From the NCBI GenBank assembly GCA_013151645.1, contig JAADHU010000063.1, positions 1 through 64,000 on the forward strand: a DNA stretch of 64,000 nucleotides, given 5' to 3'. Position 1 is the first letter of the stretch. The number at the start of each line of letters is the position of its first letter. Of the stretch, positions 26,836 to 38,665 are shown piece by piece. The position numbers and the translations under genes are program-made. Below the pieces are notes generated by a model. That model made no database searches and was not told the origin of the DNA. It was given only the letters and a program-made list of their open reading frames with translations. Source of the stretch: Gammaproteobacteria bacterium. GTDB lineage: Bacteria > Pseudomonadota > Gammaproteobacteria > Steroidobacterales > Woeseiaceae.

Positions 26836-26877
26836 AGCGGCGGTGCAAACCATGGCAAGAAAATGGAGGGTCGGCAG

Positions 26878-28121
26878 ATGAGTCTGGCGGTAGGGCTGGC
26901 AACCGCTGCATTGCTCCTCAGCGCACTGGCGATTCTACCCGGCACGCTGGGTATGACCGTTTTTACACACAACCTGGCGGCGACGGCGACGGGCGCACGA
27001 TTGATTTACGAACAGTCGAAATGGGGCGCGCTCGTGTCGGTGGCATTGATGGCCGGTGCCGTCTTTACCGCGTTGCAGCGCGATTCCGTATCAGTAGCGT
27101 TCGGCGTCATCGTCATCGTATATGCGGGCATCCTCGTCTTTGGCTTCCTGATGCACGTCGGGCTGCTCTTTAAACCGGTACGCAAGCCGGTTTTCATTCC
27201 GATTGAACAGGCGATTGAGAAATACGGCGAAGACGAGGAGGTGATCGGAGTCGTCGACGTCGCCGGAACAGCGTTCGCGTTCATCACCAATCTGGCACGG
27301 CGACCGCACGTCGTGTACCAGCCCGCCGGAGACGACCCGTTCGTCATGAGTCATTGCATACTCGCACACAGTTCCATGGCTTACCCGGCACGCGGTGGTT
27401 TCTCGAAGCCCGATATTCTCGTCGTCGCCGTGCAGGCAAACAACATGGTTTTCTACGAAAAAAACAAACGTTGCGCCGTCATTCAAATCCAGAATCGATC
27501 CCGGCAGGGAGAAATCGACCTGGAAATGCTGCCCACCGTCTCTGTCAAACTGAAAACCTGGCATAGCCTGTATCCCGAGTCCCACGTCTGGGTACGCAAC
27601 AAGAGCTGGCGCGATGTTTTTTATCTGCAGCTGCTAGCGCGTGCTGACGTGATCGATCCCGCCAGTCCGGTGATGATCTACCCGACCGTACGCACACTCG
27701 ATGACCGTTTACCCATGAAATCTCAGGTTGTCGGCGTGCAGCTCGACAACGATGCCTGTGCCTATCCCGCCAGTTCGTTTGCAGATGTTCGACTTATCAA
27801 CGACAAACTTGGCGACCGGTCGCTCCTGCTAGCATCCGCGTTCGAGGGAGATTTTATCCAGGTATTCGATCGCACTGTGGAAACCGGCCTGACACTCGAC
27901 TTCGTCCCTCTGCAACATGGGGATGGCTTTACGGATACGAATACCCACTCCGTCTGGAGTCCGACGGGTACCTGTTTGCAAGGCGAACTAAGCGGCCGAC
28001 AGCTTATCGTCATCCCCCATTACAACAAGATTTTCTGGTACGTATGGGCCGACTTTCACCCGGGCACCCGGGTGTACTGCGTACCACCGAGAGAAACGGA
28101 TGCCCCTGCGGAGAATGCAGC

Positions 28122-28125
<4 letters not shown>
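26878..28125 (+). CDS. DUF3179-domain membrane protein
   Basis: A 415-residue protein with three N-terminal membrane helices (about 2-95) and a large C-terminal DUF3179 domain. Family landmarks are VVGVQLDNDACAYPAS, LINDKLGDRSLLL, TNTHSVWSPTGTCLQGELSG and a final WADFHPGTRVY. The ATG at 26878 follows GGAGG by eight bases; an earlier ATG at 26863 is itself part of that ribosome site, so I reject it. It overlaps ligA by four bases. DUF3179 has no assigned activity. Its tight coupling to a ring-cleaving dioxygenase is a useful clue. Confidence 0.8.
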
Positions 28126-30536
<2,411 letters not shown>

Positions 30537-30583
30537 GCCGACGCAGCGATGAACGATCCGCTCTAACGGTTCGGTGCCGACGG

Positions 30584-31573
30584 TCAGGAGTCCCGAATTG
30601 CGCGCAGAACCAGGTTCTCGAGCAGCGAGATTTTGAAATGATTGTAGTTGAGAGGAACCGCGCCGCGCGCTGCTGAACCGGCCGCCAGCCTGGCGGTCTC
30701 TTCGTTTTTTGCACTGCCCCTTGCGATGTCTTCAGCCACGGACATGCGACGCGGCACACACTCCACACCGCCGCAGGCAATGCGAATGTCCTGGATGATG
30801 TCGTTCTCAACCTGTATCGCCGCCGCTACGTTCACCAGAGCGAAATCCCAGGTATTTCGATCGGCCACTTTTTCGAAATAGAATCTTGCTCCGGCCCAGG
30901 TATTCGGTATCCGAATGGCCGTCAGAATTTCGCCCGCTTCGATGACCGTCATTCGCTCTATATCGGTGTCGGGACCAATGAAAAAGTCTTGTGCGGAAAC
31001 AGTGCGCTCGCCAGCCTTGTTTTGAATCACCATGCTCGCATCCAGCACCACCAGCGCCGGAGCCAGATCTGAAGGTGAAACCGCCACGCAGCGATCGGCC
31101 CCGAACAGGCAATGTTCACGGTTCATGCCCTCAGGGGTATCGGCATAGCAGGTACTGCCGCCCGCCCGATAACAATCAATACCGCTGCGGTAGTACCAGC
31201 AGCGAGTATCCTGGCAAACGTTGCCACCGATTGTGCCCACATTTCTGATCTGCGGGCTCGCCACTCGCGATGCGGCATCCGCAAGCACCGCGTAACGACT
31301 CTTGATGAGCGTGTTTTCTTCGATTTCCGTCACAGTCGCCAACGCACCGATCTCAAGCCCCGAATCCGTTTCACGAATGCCGCGCATCGATTCGATACGC
31401 GACAGGTCAACGACAGCGCCGGGCCGCTTGGCCCGATCCTTGAACCAGTCAAGACTGTCCTGCCCGCCCGCAATCAGCCAACCGTCCGGGCCGAGTTTGC
31501 CGGCCAGCTCCAGTGCACCCGCAATATCGGCCGGTTGGTAAAGCTCGAATCTTGTCATCATGTCTTTTGCCAC
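30584..31573 (-). CDS. FAD/[4Fe-4S] subunit of PaoABC-like aldehyde oxidoreductase
   Basis: A 329-residue FAD subunit (CoxM/PaoB type). FAD-binding motifs are LIAGGQDSL (34-42) and RNVGTIGGNVCQ (110-121). A Cys-rich insert follows: Cys 120, 125, 134, 142, 155 and 162; those at 125, 134, 142 and 162 align with the four that hold [4Fe-4S] in E. coli PaoB. The frame extends upstream, but GTG 31573, with GGGAGA before it, starts 13 bases after the large-subunit stop. It is the third gene of the operon and passes electrons from the molybdenum centre to an acceptor. No signal peptide is visible. Confidence 0.85.
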   Translation of the reverse strand: MAKDMMTRFELYQPADIAGALELAGKLGPDGWLIAGGQDSLDWFKDRAKRPGAVVDLSRIESMRGIRETDSGLEIGALATVTEIEENTLIKSRYAVLADAASRVASPQIRNVGTIGGNVCQDTRCWYYRSGIDCYRAGGSTCYADTPEGMNREHCLFGADRCVAVSPSDLAPALVVLDASMVIQNKAGERTVSAQDFFIGPDTDIERMTVIEAGEILTAIRIPNTWAGARFYFEKVADRNTWDFALVNVAAAIQVENDIIQDIRIACGGVECVPRRMSVAEDIARGSAKNEETARLAAGSAARGAVPLNYNHFKISLLENLVLRAIRDS

Positions 31574-31586
31574 AGCCGTCTCCCGT

Positions 31587-33992
31587 TCAGAATGTGTAAA
31601 CCTGCAGTGGCTTATGAGACTGCTTTCGTTCAGCAATCGCGTTAATGATCATGTCCGGCACGATCGGTGTCCGATTGAAATAGTGCCCGCCAAGCGCATC
31701 CGAGATCGCACAGATCAATGCGGACGCGGCGCAACCCATAACCGGTTCCCCCATACCGCGGATGCCCATCGGATTCTGCGGATCGGCGATGTTGACGGCG
31801 TCCGTACCCAATGTTGAAGGCACGTCGAGATACGAAGGTGGTTTCGCCTGGTTAAATCCCACGTTTGCCGCCAGTCCGTTCTGCGGGTCATAGACGATAC
31901 GCTCGGTCGTGGCCAGACCAATGCCCATAACGGCACCGCCTTTCACTTGGCTGGCAAGTCCGAGCGGGTGAATCACGGTGCCACAATCAATGACGCCGTT
32001 GTAATCGAGAATTTCAAATCGCCCGGTTTCCGTGTCGAGTTCAATGACCATGAAACCGGCCGCCAGTGCAGGCGGCGTCGCGTCAAGCGCATAGTTGTCT
32101 TTGGCCACGCCGATCAACCCGCTGCCGGCGATGGCCTTGGCCGACGCGCTCGTCATTGGATTCAGGTCATCCGGAATCTCATGGCCGGCATATTTACCGC
32201 CCATATCAATAGCGCGCTGGGCCGCCTGGGCGTAACTCAGACGCTTCGTGGCATCCGCCTTCGAGAACACCGTTTCTTCGCCGATATCATATTCGTCGAC
32301 TGAACCACCGAACTCCGCCGCCGCAATCTCCAGCAATTTTTGCCGGGCGTCCATCGCGGCCGCATGGTTGCTGCGCGACATGGTAAAGCTGGTGTTGCTG
32401 CCAAACTGACCGAAATTCCAGGGTAGATGCTTGCGCGTATCGCCACGTTCGATAACGCAGTTCTCCCACTTGCATTGCAGCACTTCCGCAACCACGCGCG
32501 ACGTTGCTGCATAGGAGTAAGTGCCGAGATTGCCAATACCCGAATGAATGTGAAGGCGTCCATCGGGTGCGATGCGCACGAGACCGTCAAATCCGGCGGC
32601 GCCGGCCGAATGATAGGCCTGCCCGACGCCGACGCCGATCACCTTGGAGCCGTTGCGCTCACCGCTGCGTTTTTTCGTCCGCTCCCAATTGAATGCCAGA
32701 GCCCCCTTGTTCAACGCTTCGGTCTGGTAGGCGCTGGTGACGGCTCGCTGGCGACCACCGAAAATAGTGTCGTTGTTCGGCGCGTTTATTCTTCGAATCT
32801 CGAGACGGTCGATGCCGAGTTCCCGGGCGGCCTTGTCCAGCAAGGGTTCCATCACCATCGCAATCTGGTTTTGGCCCGGTCCACGCTGTGCGCCGCCGGG
32901 CGGTGTATTGGTCAGGATGGGGATGCCACGATATTGCATGGCGTTCGGTTGATAGCAGATCGATACGGCCCCAGCGGCACTGTTGAAATCAGGGTAACCA
33001 TTGTGCGGTCCACTCGATTGCACGATGTACAAATCGACGGCGGTTACTTTTCCACTACTGGCAACACCCAGTTTCACCCGCCCCTGGAAACCGGCTCGAT
33101 TCGAGCCCAGGTAGTATTCTTCGGCGCGACTGATGCGCATCATCACTGGGCGGCCAATCTTTTTCGACATATGTGCAGGCAATGCCATGATCGGGTAAGC
33201 CGCACCTTTGGAACCGAAACCACCGCCACAGTACTCCGCGATGTAGACCAGGTCCCGCGGTTCGATGCCGATATAGGCGGCCAGACCGGGAATCATGAAA
33301 CTCTGACTTTGCGACGATCCAAAGAGAAAACACTTGCCATTCTCCCAGTAAGACATCGCGCTGCGCGGTTCCATGCTGTGGTGTGAATTACTGGCGGTTA
33401 CAAACGATTCATCGTAGACCACGGCGGCCTCAGAAAAGGATTTCTCCAGATCACCGTAAGACCACTCACTCACCGCTTTTCCAGTCATCGGAAACTGGTC
33501 GGGATCTGCGGAGGCAAAGTCTCGAGCAGTCCACTTTATTTCCTGCAACGGTATACCCATGCTGGCGACGTTGCCCGCCGCCTGTGCATTGGTACCGCCG
33601 GGGTAAAGACTTTGCAGCGGGTCGAGCACGAAATCCAGCGGTTCAATGTCGTAGCGGATTTTCTCCAGGGCATCGGCTGCGGTCGTTTCATCGATCGCAG
33701 CGACGGCCAGGATCGGAGCGCCGACATAACGAGGCGTATTGGTCAGAATCGCCTGCGCGGCGCCGTCCATTGCCGGTACGTCGTCTGCGGTCAGCACACC
33801 GACGACACCGTCCATCGACATGGCATCGCTCACATCAATATTCGATACCTGTGCGTGCGGCATCGGACTGAGGAGCATCTTGCAGTAAACCATTCCCGCG
33901 GCGCTGAAATCCTCGGCATATTTTGCTTTGCCGGTCACCTTGCCGCGAATGTCCGGGGGCGTGAAGTCTTTGCCGATAAGCGAGTAAGCCAT
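31587..33992 (-). CDS. Molybdopterin-binding large subunit, xanthine dehydrogenase family (PaoC-like)
   Basis: An 801-residue catalytic subunit. Motifs include EYCGGGFGSKG (cofactor region), PPGGAQRGPGQNQ, and the C-terminal RGMGEPVMG with the catalytic Glu. It binds Mo-molybdopterin (often the cytosine dinucleotide in this group) and hydroxylates aldehydes or aromatic N-heterocycles with water as oxygen source. It has no signal of its own, so if periplasmic it must travel with the Tat-tagged small subunit. It starts one base after the small-subunit stop. The aldehyde substrate is inferred from PaoABC resemblance of the partner subunits. Confidence 0.86.
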   Translation of the reverse strand: MAYSLIGKDFTPPDIRGKVTGKAKYAEDFSAAGMVYCKMLLSPMPHAQVSNIDVSDAMSMDGVVGVLTADDVPAMDGAAQAILTNTPRYVGAPILAVAAIDETTAADALEKIRYDIEPLDFVLDPLQSLYPGGTNAQAAGNVASMGIPLQEIKWTARDFASADPDQFPMTGKAVSEWSYGDLEKSFSEAAVVYDESFVTASNSHHSMEPRSAMSYWENGKCFLFGSSQSQSFMIPGLAAYIGIEPRDLVYIAEYCGGGFGSKGAAYPIMALPAHMSKKIGRPVMMRISRAEEYYLGSNRAGFQGRVKLGVASSGKVTAVDLYIVQSSGPHNGYPDFNSAAGAVSICYQPNAMQYRGIPILTNTPPGGAQRGPGQNQIAMVMEPLLDKAARELGIDRLEIRRINAPNNDTIFGGRQRAVTSAYQTEALNKGALAFNWERTKKRSGERNGSKVIGVGVGQAYHSAGAAGFDGLVRIAPDGRLHIHSGIGNLGTYSYAATSRVVAEVLQCKWENCVIERGDTRKHLPWNFGQFGSNTSFTMSRSNHAAAMDARQKLLEIAAAEFGGSVDEYDIGEETVFSKADATKRLSYAQAAQRAIDMGGKYAGHEIPDDLNPMTSASAKAIAGSGLIGVAKDNYALDATPPALAAGFMVIELDTETGRFEILDYNGVIDCGTVIHPLGLASQVKGGAVMGIGLATTERIVYDPQNGLAANVGFNQAKPPSYLDVPSTLGTDAVNIADPQNPMGIRGMGEPVMGCAASALICAISDALGGHYFNRTPIVPDMIINAIAERKQSHKPLQVYTF

Positions 33993-33993
33993 T

Positions 33994-34647
33994 TCAGATC
34001 ACCTCCGCCGCGCGCATCACGGAATTCAGGTAGTGGTCGTAGGCACCGCAACGACAAAGATTTCCGGACAGTGCCCGCCGCGCTTCGTCGCGCGTTGGTT
34101 TGGGATTTCGTTCCAGTAACACCACCGTCGACATGATCTGTCCGGGCGTACAAAACCCGCACTGCGGGCCCAGTTCGTCAATGAATGCCTGCTGTATCGG
34201 GTGCAATTCCCCATCGGGGCCTTCCAGCCCTTCGATCGTACGCACCGATCGTGAGCCCACTGTGTGCGTCAACGTCGAGCACGAATAATTCGTCATGCCG
34301 TCGATCACCACCGTACAGGCGCCGCATTCTCCACGATCGCAGGCGAGCTTGGTCCCGGTTAGCCCCAGCTTGTAGCGTAGTGTCATGGCCAGTGTTTCGT
34401 TGGGTAGTACATCAACACGACGAATCCTGCCATTCACGTTCAACGAAATCAGCCGTTCGACGCTGCCTGCTGCAGGACCCTCGCCCGGGGCGCAACCCGA
34501 CAGCAGGTATCCGGAAGATGCAGCGACGGCACCCGACGCAATAACCCCTTTGATAAACGCGCGCCGGCTTGAGCGGAATGCCGATAGTCCGGGCGGATCC
34601 GCCTCATTCAACGAATCCCCCGGAAAGTAAGTCGTGGGATCTTTCAT
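33994..34647 (-). CDS. [2Fe-2S] small subunit with Tat signal (PaoA-like)
   Basis: A 217-residue ferredoxin-type subunit. A long N-terminus carries a twin-arginine signal (SSRRAFIKG) and then YLLSGCAPG, a lipobox-like site that could make it a Tat lipoprotein. The plant-type [2Fe-2S] site is CDRGECGACTVV plus a later Cys; the second cluster is in CGFCTPGQ and CRCGAYD. The ATG at 34647 follows GGAGGT by seven bases and is preferred over an upstream start at 34668. A Tat signal on this subunit is the E. coli PaoA arrangement. It is the first gene of the operon. Confidence 0.88.
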   Translation of the reverse strand: MKDPTTYFPGDSLNEADPPGLSAFRSSRRAFIKGVIASGAVAASSGYLLSGCAPGEGPAAGSVERLISLNVNGRIRRVDVLPNETLAMTLRYKLGLTGTKLACDRGECGACTVVIDGMTNYSCSTLTHTVGSRSVRTIEGLEGPDGELHPIQQAFIDELGPQCGFCTPGQIMSTVVLLERNPKPTRDEARRALSGNLCRCGAYDHYLNSVMRAAEVI

Positions 34648-34873
34648 TCTGGTTACCTCCGCGCCCATCGGCTGACACTAGACAATTTCTTCTTGTGGGT
34701 AAAGCGTGTGAAAGTATCGCTTCATTCTAGACCGATTATTGATCAAAAGTGCGGCCAGACGAAGTCACTCAGCGGGATATCTTGCTGTGCGAAACAGACG
34801 CCGGTTCGCGCGACAGCCAATTTCGCTATCATGGCAACGGAGCCAGACTACTTTTCTGACCGGAATACGCAAT

Positions 34874-36076
34874 ATGGCAACAGGCATAACACGCGATCAG
34901 ACAACCGGCGCGTCCGGCGAATCCTACGATACCGTCGCGAAAATACTGCACTGGCTCATCGCGGCCATGGTTGTTTTACAATTCGTACTCGCGAATCTCG
35001 CGGAAGGCGCAGAGGACGCGGGGTCCAAATTCCAGCAACTGGTGCTGCTGGCCAATCACAAATCCGTCGGTATCACGATACTTTCGCTTGCACTCATTCG
35101 GTTGGGGTGGCGCTTCATGCGTCCACCACCTGCGCCGTTGCCCATGCCGGTATGGCAAAGCAGGACCGCCAGTATCAGTCATTGGTCGATGTATGCCCTG
35201 ATCGTCCTGATTCCATTGAGCGGCTGGATGTTCTCTTCTGCTGCCGCCGTTTCAGTCAGCTGGTTCAATTTTTTTCAGTTACCGGATCTGGTCGCCGCTA
35301 ATGAGGGGCTGGAGGAGTTGTTCAAAGAGACGCATGAAATTCTTGCGAACCTGCTTGGCGTGCTTGCCTTGATTCATTTGGGTGCCGCGATGAAGCACAC
35401 CTTCGTCAATCGCGACGGCGCGATCCGCCGCATGTCATCGACGTTGACTCTGGCGCTTTTCGTGATTGTTATTGTCCTGGGTGTGCTTGGGTTGACCCGG
35501 GTTGGACGCGCCAGTGAAACCCCTATGGATCGCTTGTTGGACGCAAAAACCTCAGCGGCAGGGTTACCGCAATGGCGGATCGACTATACGAAAAGCTACA
35601 TTCGATTTATTGCCGAGCAGGCCGGTGCAACATTTGAGTCCGAATGGAAGGACTGGCGAGCCGCCCTGTATTTTGATGCAGCACACCTGGATGTCAGCTC
35701 ATTCGACGTCACGATAAGCACGAGTTCTGTCGATACACTGGATCAAGAACGCGACGAAACACTCATGGAGCGCGAATGGTTTGACGGTGGTAATTTTCCA
35801 CAGATACTCTATCAAGCCGCGTCGTTTTCACCGCGTCCGGGCGGCGAGTTTTCCGCGAGCGGTGAAATTCAGATCAAGAATGTGACTGCACCCGTGGAGT
35901 TAATGTTCAGTGTCCGCCAGGACGGTGATCAACGGACGCTGCAAGGTAACGCGACGCTGGACCGGATAGCACTCGGTGTTGGTACCGGCGATTGGGAAGA
36001 TACCACCTGGGTCGGTCAATTCGTCGAAGTTAAGGTGCACGTCGAAGCGAGTATTGAGGGTCAGGATCAAGATTAG
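34874..36076 (+). CDS. Cytochrome b561-YceI fusion protein
   Basis: A 400-residue two-part protein. Residues about 15-190 are a four-helix cytochrome b561 unit, with His in LHWLIAAM, NHKSVG, SHWSMYA and THEILAN positioned to hold two b haems. Residues about 225-395 are a YceI domain (WRIDYTKSYIRF, MEREWFDGGNFPQI, SASGEIQIKNVTAP), a lipocalin-like fold that binds isoprenoid quinones or similar lipids. The fusion suggests electron transfer between quinol and a periplasmic partner. The start at 34874 avoids a 45-residue low-quality extension. It is divergent from the Pao-like operon and may accept its electrons. Confidence 0.82.
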   Translation: MATGITRDQTTGASGESYDTVAKILHWLIAAMVVLQFVLANLAEGAEDAGSKFQQLVLLANHKSVGITILSLALIRLGWRFMRPPPAPLPMPVWQSRTASISHWSMYALIVLIPLSGWMFSSAAAVSVSWFNFFQLPDLVAANEGLEELFKETHEILANLLGVLALIHLGAAMKHTFVNRDGAIRRMSSTLTLALFVIVIVLGVLGLTRVGRASETPMDRLLDAKTSAAGLPQWRIDYTKSYIRFIAEQAGATFESEWKDWRAALYFDAAHLDVSSFDVTISTSSVDTLDQERDETLMEREWFDGGNFPQILYQAASFSPRPGGEFSASGEIQIKNVTAPVELMFSVRQDGDQRTLQGNATLDRIALGVGTGDWEDTTWVGQFVEVKVHVEASIEGQDQD

Positions 36077-36097
36077 GGTGCGCGTGCAGTTGTCCGG

Positions 36098-36955
36098 TTA
36101 ATGAGCGACAGGGAAGACCACGTTGCACTGGCCGGTACCGGAACTCGGAAAATACTCCGTATAGACCTCGCCCTTGCCGTCATAGGAATCCCAGCCCAGG
36201 AGCCCGAACAGCATCGCCGTGTCGTGCATGCCTCCCTCGCCTGTGCAATCACGCGCGTACTTGGGCAACATTTCGAGGAATTCCTGAATCCGGCCCTCTT
36301 GCCACATCGCCATCACCATCCGGTCAACGTCTTCATTGAACGGGTCGCTGATCTTGAAAAGATAGTCGTTTACAATTGCGTTTGGCGGAATGCGATGGGA
36401 CAGTGAACCACTGGCGAGAAACGCAACGCGGCGATCTGAAGCGGACACGGCGGCGGCAATCGCTTCACCGACGATACGCGACTCAGCAAGCTCTGCATCG
36501 TACATCCAGCCCGCGATTGAGATGAGTTGCATGGACTCGCCCACGTCCATGTAATGCATGGGTACCAGCGTCCCATATTGCAACGGCAGCGTTTCCACAT
36601 CTCTGTGGCAAAGCGTCTCCGTGCCGGCTGCGGTCGCAATATCCGCAATAGACTGACCGAGCTCGGAATCGCCAAGATGGCTGTAGGGCATATCACTCAG
36701 AAAATGCGGAAATTCCGTGCTGGTGAATATTCCTTTCATTTTCGGATTGGCGTTGATGTGATAGCCCGCATTCACCAACCAGTGGGTGTCGGCAATGATG
36801 ATGGTATCAACCTGCCGTTCGCGACACAGGTCACCAATGCGCTTCAAACCGTCAATCGCCGCAACCCGGCATCCGTGATGCGGTCCGGGCCTATCCGAAA
36901 TAAACATCGACGGCACATGCGTTACTTTCGCGGCAAGTACGATCTCTCCCATCAC
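36098..36955 (-). CDS. hpaD: Homoprotocatechuate 2,3-dioxygenase (HpaD/HpcB type)
   Basis: A 285-residue class III extradiol dioxygenase. VTHVPSM (His ligand), PGPHHGCR, ADTHWLVNAGYHI and FLASGSLSHRIPP match E. coli HpaD/HpcB, which opens 3,4-dihydroxyphenylacetate to 5-carboxymethyl-2-hydroxymuconic semialdehyde with a divalent metal. AGGAG lies six bases before the ATG at 36955. It is the last gene of a minus-strand series hpaF-ligA-ligB-CMD-hpaD, with an 82-base gap before it. It is the expected acceptor of the HpaB product. Confidence 0.9.
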   Translation of the reverse strand: MMGEIVLAAKVTHVPSMFISDRPGPHHGCRVAAIDGLKRIGDLCRERQVDTIIIADTHWLVNAGYHINANPKMKGIFTSTEFPHFLSDMPYSHLGDSELGQSIADIATAAGTETLCHRDVETLPLQYGTLVPMHYMDVGESMQLISIAGWMYDAELAESRIVGEAIAAAVSASDRRVAFLASGSLSHRIPPNAIVNDYLFKISDPFNEDVDRMVMAMWQEGRIQEFLEMLPKYARDCTGEGGMHDTAMLFGLLGWDSYDGKGEVYTEYFPSSGTGQCNVVFPVAH

Positions 36956-37037
36956 ACACTCCTGTCCACCTCTCGTTGGACGATGCTAGATCATCAAGAA
37001 CGCTGCCGGCAGTCGTATTTTCCGAGGGGCCGACTTG

Positions 37038-37634
37038 TTACGCCTGGTGTTTCCCTTTTTCCCAGCCGAATGAGTCACCGATCACATCGCTCGCGACTTG
37101 CGCGGGCAATTCCTCAAGTTCGGTCGCCATGGTGTCGTTCCAGCGGTTAAGAAAACCGAACAAGGCGATCGATGCCACAATTTCGACCACCTGCCCTTCG
37201 TCAAAATACTGGTAGAGCTCGTCGAATTGCTCCTGCGTCGCCTCACTCGGCGCCAAGGCGCCGCTGTATGCCAAACGCAGTGCGGCTTTCTCAGCGGCAC
37301 TAAACAAGTCGCTGTGTTCAAACTCCCATACCTTGCTGATTTTCTCTTCGGACGCGGCATAGATTTTCGACAAATTTGCCATGTGTGCCTGGCAGTAACG
37401 ACATCCGGCAACCTGGCTGGCAATGAGGCTGACCAGCATCTTGAGTTCTTCATCCACGGTGCCGTCATACAGGACTGCCTGATTAAGCTGCATGAACGCA
37501 CGGACGATGTTCGGCCGACGCACCATCGTTTGAATACTGTTGGGCGTAAAGCCCCGCGTCTTTTTGTAATGTAAGAAACGCTCCTGAATATCCTCAGGCA
37601 AATCATCAAAGGGTAAAGGTTGCATATGAGCCAA
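37038..37634 (-). CDS. Carboxymuconolactone decarboxylase/AhpD-family protein
   Basis: A 198-residue helical protein with the AhpD redox motif CRYC-QAH near residues 80-86 and a second helical repeat with GFLNRWND. The family includes gamma-carboxymuconolactone decarboxylases and AhpD-like peroxidases; the CxxC points to redox activity. The likely start is TTG 37634, seven bases after GGAG; the next ATG (37625) is too far from it. It lies in the hpa-lig series between the 112-base inverted repeat and hpaD. A peroxide-detoxifying role beside dioxygenases is possible, but its reaction is unknown. Confidence 0.8.
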   Translation of the reverse strand: MAHMQPLPFDDLPEDIQERFLHYKKTRGFTPNSIQTMVRRPNIVRAFMQLNQAVLYDGTVDEELKMLVSLIASQVAGCRYCQAHMANLSKIYAASEEKISKVWEFEHSDLFSAAEKAALRLAYSGALAPSEATQEQFDELYQYFDEGQVVEIVASIALFGFLNRWNDTMATELEELPAQVASDVIGDSFGWEKGKHQA

Positions 37635-37703
37635 AACGATTCTCCACTACATCAAAAGATAAATCCGACCACACGATTCCGGGAGCCGACAACCACGATC
37701 AAG

Positions 37704-37815
37704 GACAGGCGCGGTGAGGCCAGCCTCTGAGACCGTGCCCCGCCCGGATGCGGGGCCCGAGCTTACAGGGACGTACTCGCAGCGCGTCTCAGAGGCTGGA
37801 CTCACTGCGACTGTC
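37704..37815. repeat. 112-bp element with 30-bp inverted arms
   Basis: The arms at 37704-37733 and 37786-37815 are reverse complements at 27 of 30 positions (core CAGCCTCTGAGAC). Between them a GC-rich hairpin CCCCGC-CCGGAT-GCGGGG occurs near 37738-37755. There is no coding capacity. It sits between ligB and the CMD gene, inside a series read on the minus strand, so in RNA it would form a long stem. It may attenuate transcription, protect the upstream mRNA, or be a mobile intergenic repeat. Confidence 0.75.
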
Positions 37816-37840
37816 CGCAACAGAATCCACAATCGCTGTT

Positions 37841-38665
37841 TTACACGATGTCGAAGCGGGCAACAGTACACCCAACCGCAAAAATCGGTAGCTCCGCCGT
37901 ATAGAACTGCAAGTCACCCAGTCCGGCCGCTGCCGCCGCCGCGGCGATGAAAGTACGAATTTCAAAGCCACCCTGCCCGGCATTGCGATAGGTCTCCTCG
38001 TCCGTGTAGGCAAGCAATGCTTCTTTGTCATTGCGCATGAGTCGATCCAGAAAATCCCGGTCCCAGGGTTCGTTAATTTTGCCGGAGTCCGGTGTTGCCG
38101 GCCAGTGAGAAATCCCACCCGTTCCAACCAGCGCGATTTTCTCGGGAACTGAATCGCAGGCGCGCCGTAAGGCTTCGCCAAATGCCCAGCAACGATGCAG
38201 GGGACTTAACGGAGGCCCCTGGCAGTTAATGTTGACCGGGATAATGGGTAGATCGTAGTCCGGCGTCAGGAAATGGAGTGGCACGCTGATGCCGTGATCG
38301 AACTTCCACTCCTGTGCGTACGCGGTATCCACTGTCTGCATGACTTCGCGAGCGATGCGAAGACCGATATCAGGGGCGCCGGGAATGCTTTGCTTTTCGA
38401 TCGCCAGCCACTCGGGGTCTTCAATGGGGCCCTCATAGCGATCACCGATGCCGATGCAGAAAGCCGGCATGTTATTCATGAAAAAATTCGCGAAATGTTC
38501 GGCCGCAATAACAATCAGAGCGTCGGTTCCGGCTGCGGCGATATCCTGACGCTGTTGCTCGAGTGCGGCATAAAACTCCTCGCGCTTGTCAATATTCTCG
38601 ACGAGGTGAGCACGACCGGTTATTCCCGGTGCGTGACTGAGGACGCCGGAGTAAACGAGACTCAC
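37841..38665 (-). CDS. ligB: LigB-type catalytic subunit of class III extradiol dioxygenase
   Basis: A 274-residue catalytic subunit, more divergent than the one at 28510. Metal-site features: VLSHAPGITG (His ligand), AAEHFANFFM, FDHGISVPLHF and TGGISHWPATP. The start is GTG 38665, overlapping the alpha-subunit stop (GTGA). With the 38662 gene it makes a two-subunit ring-cleaving enzyme of the protocatechuate 4,5-dioxygenase family. It is placed between hpaF and hpaD, so the locus holds two different extradiol enzymes. Gallate, protocatechuate or methylated analogues are candidate substrates. Confidence 0.87.
   Translation of the reverse strand: MSLVYSGVLSHAPGITGRAHLVENIDKREEFYAALEQQRQDIAAAGTDALIVIAAEHFANFFMNNMPAFCIGIGDRYEGPIEDPEWLAIEKQSIPGAPDIGLRIAREVMQTVDTAYAQEWKFDHGISVPLHFLTPDYDLPIIPVNINCQGPPLSPLHRCWAFGEALRRACDSVPEKIALVGTGGISHWPATPDSGKINEPWDRDFLDRLMRNDKEALLAYTDEETYRNAGQGGFEIRTFIAAAAAAAGLGDLQFYTAELPIFAVGCTVARFDIV

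Noticed and set aside
32427-33386. Plus-strand open frame of 319 codons
   Set aside because: Antisense to the molybdopterin subunit, with no domain or ribosome site.
34730-34745. TTGATCAAAA as an FNR-type site
   Set aside because: The half-sites lack the FNR spacing (TTGAT-N4-ATCAA), so it is not supported.
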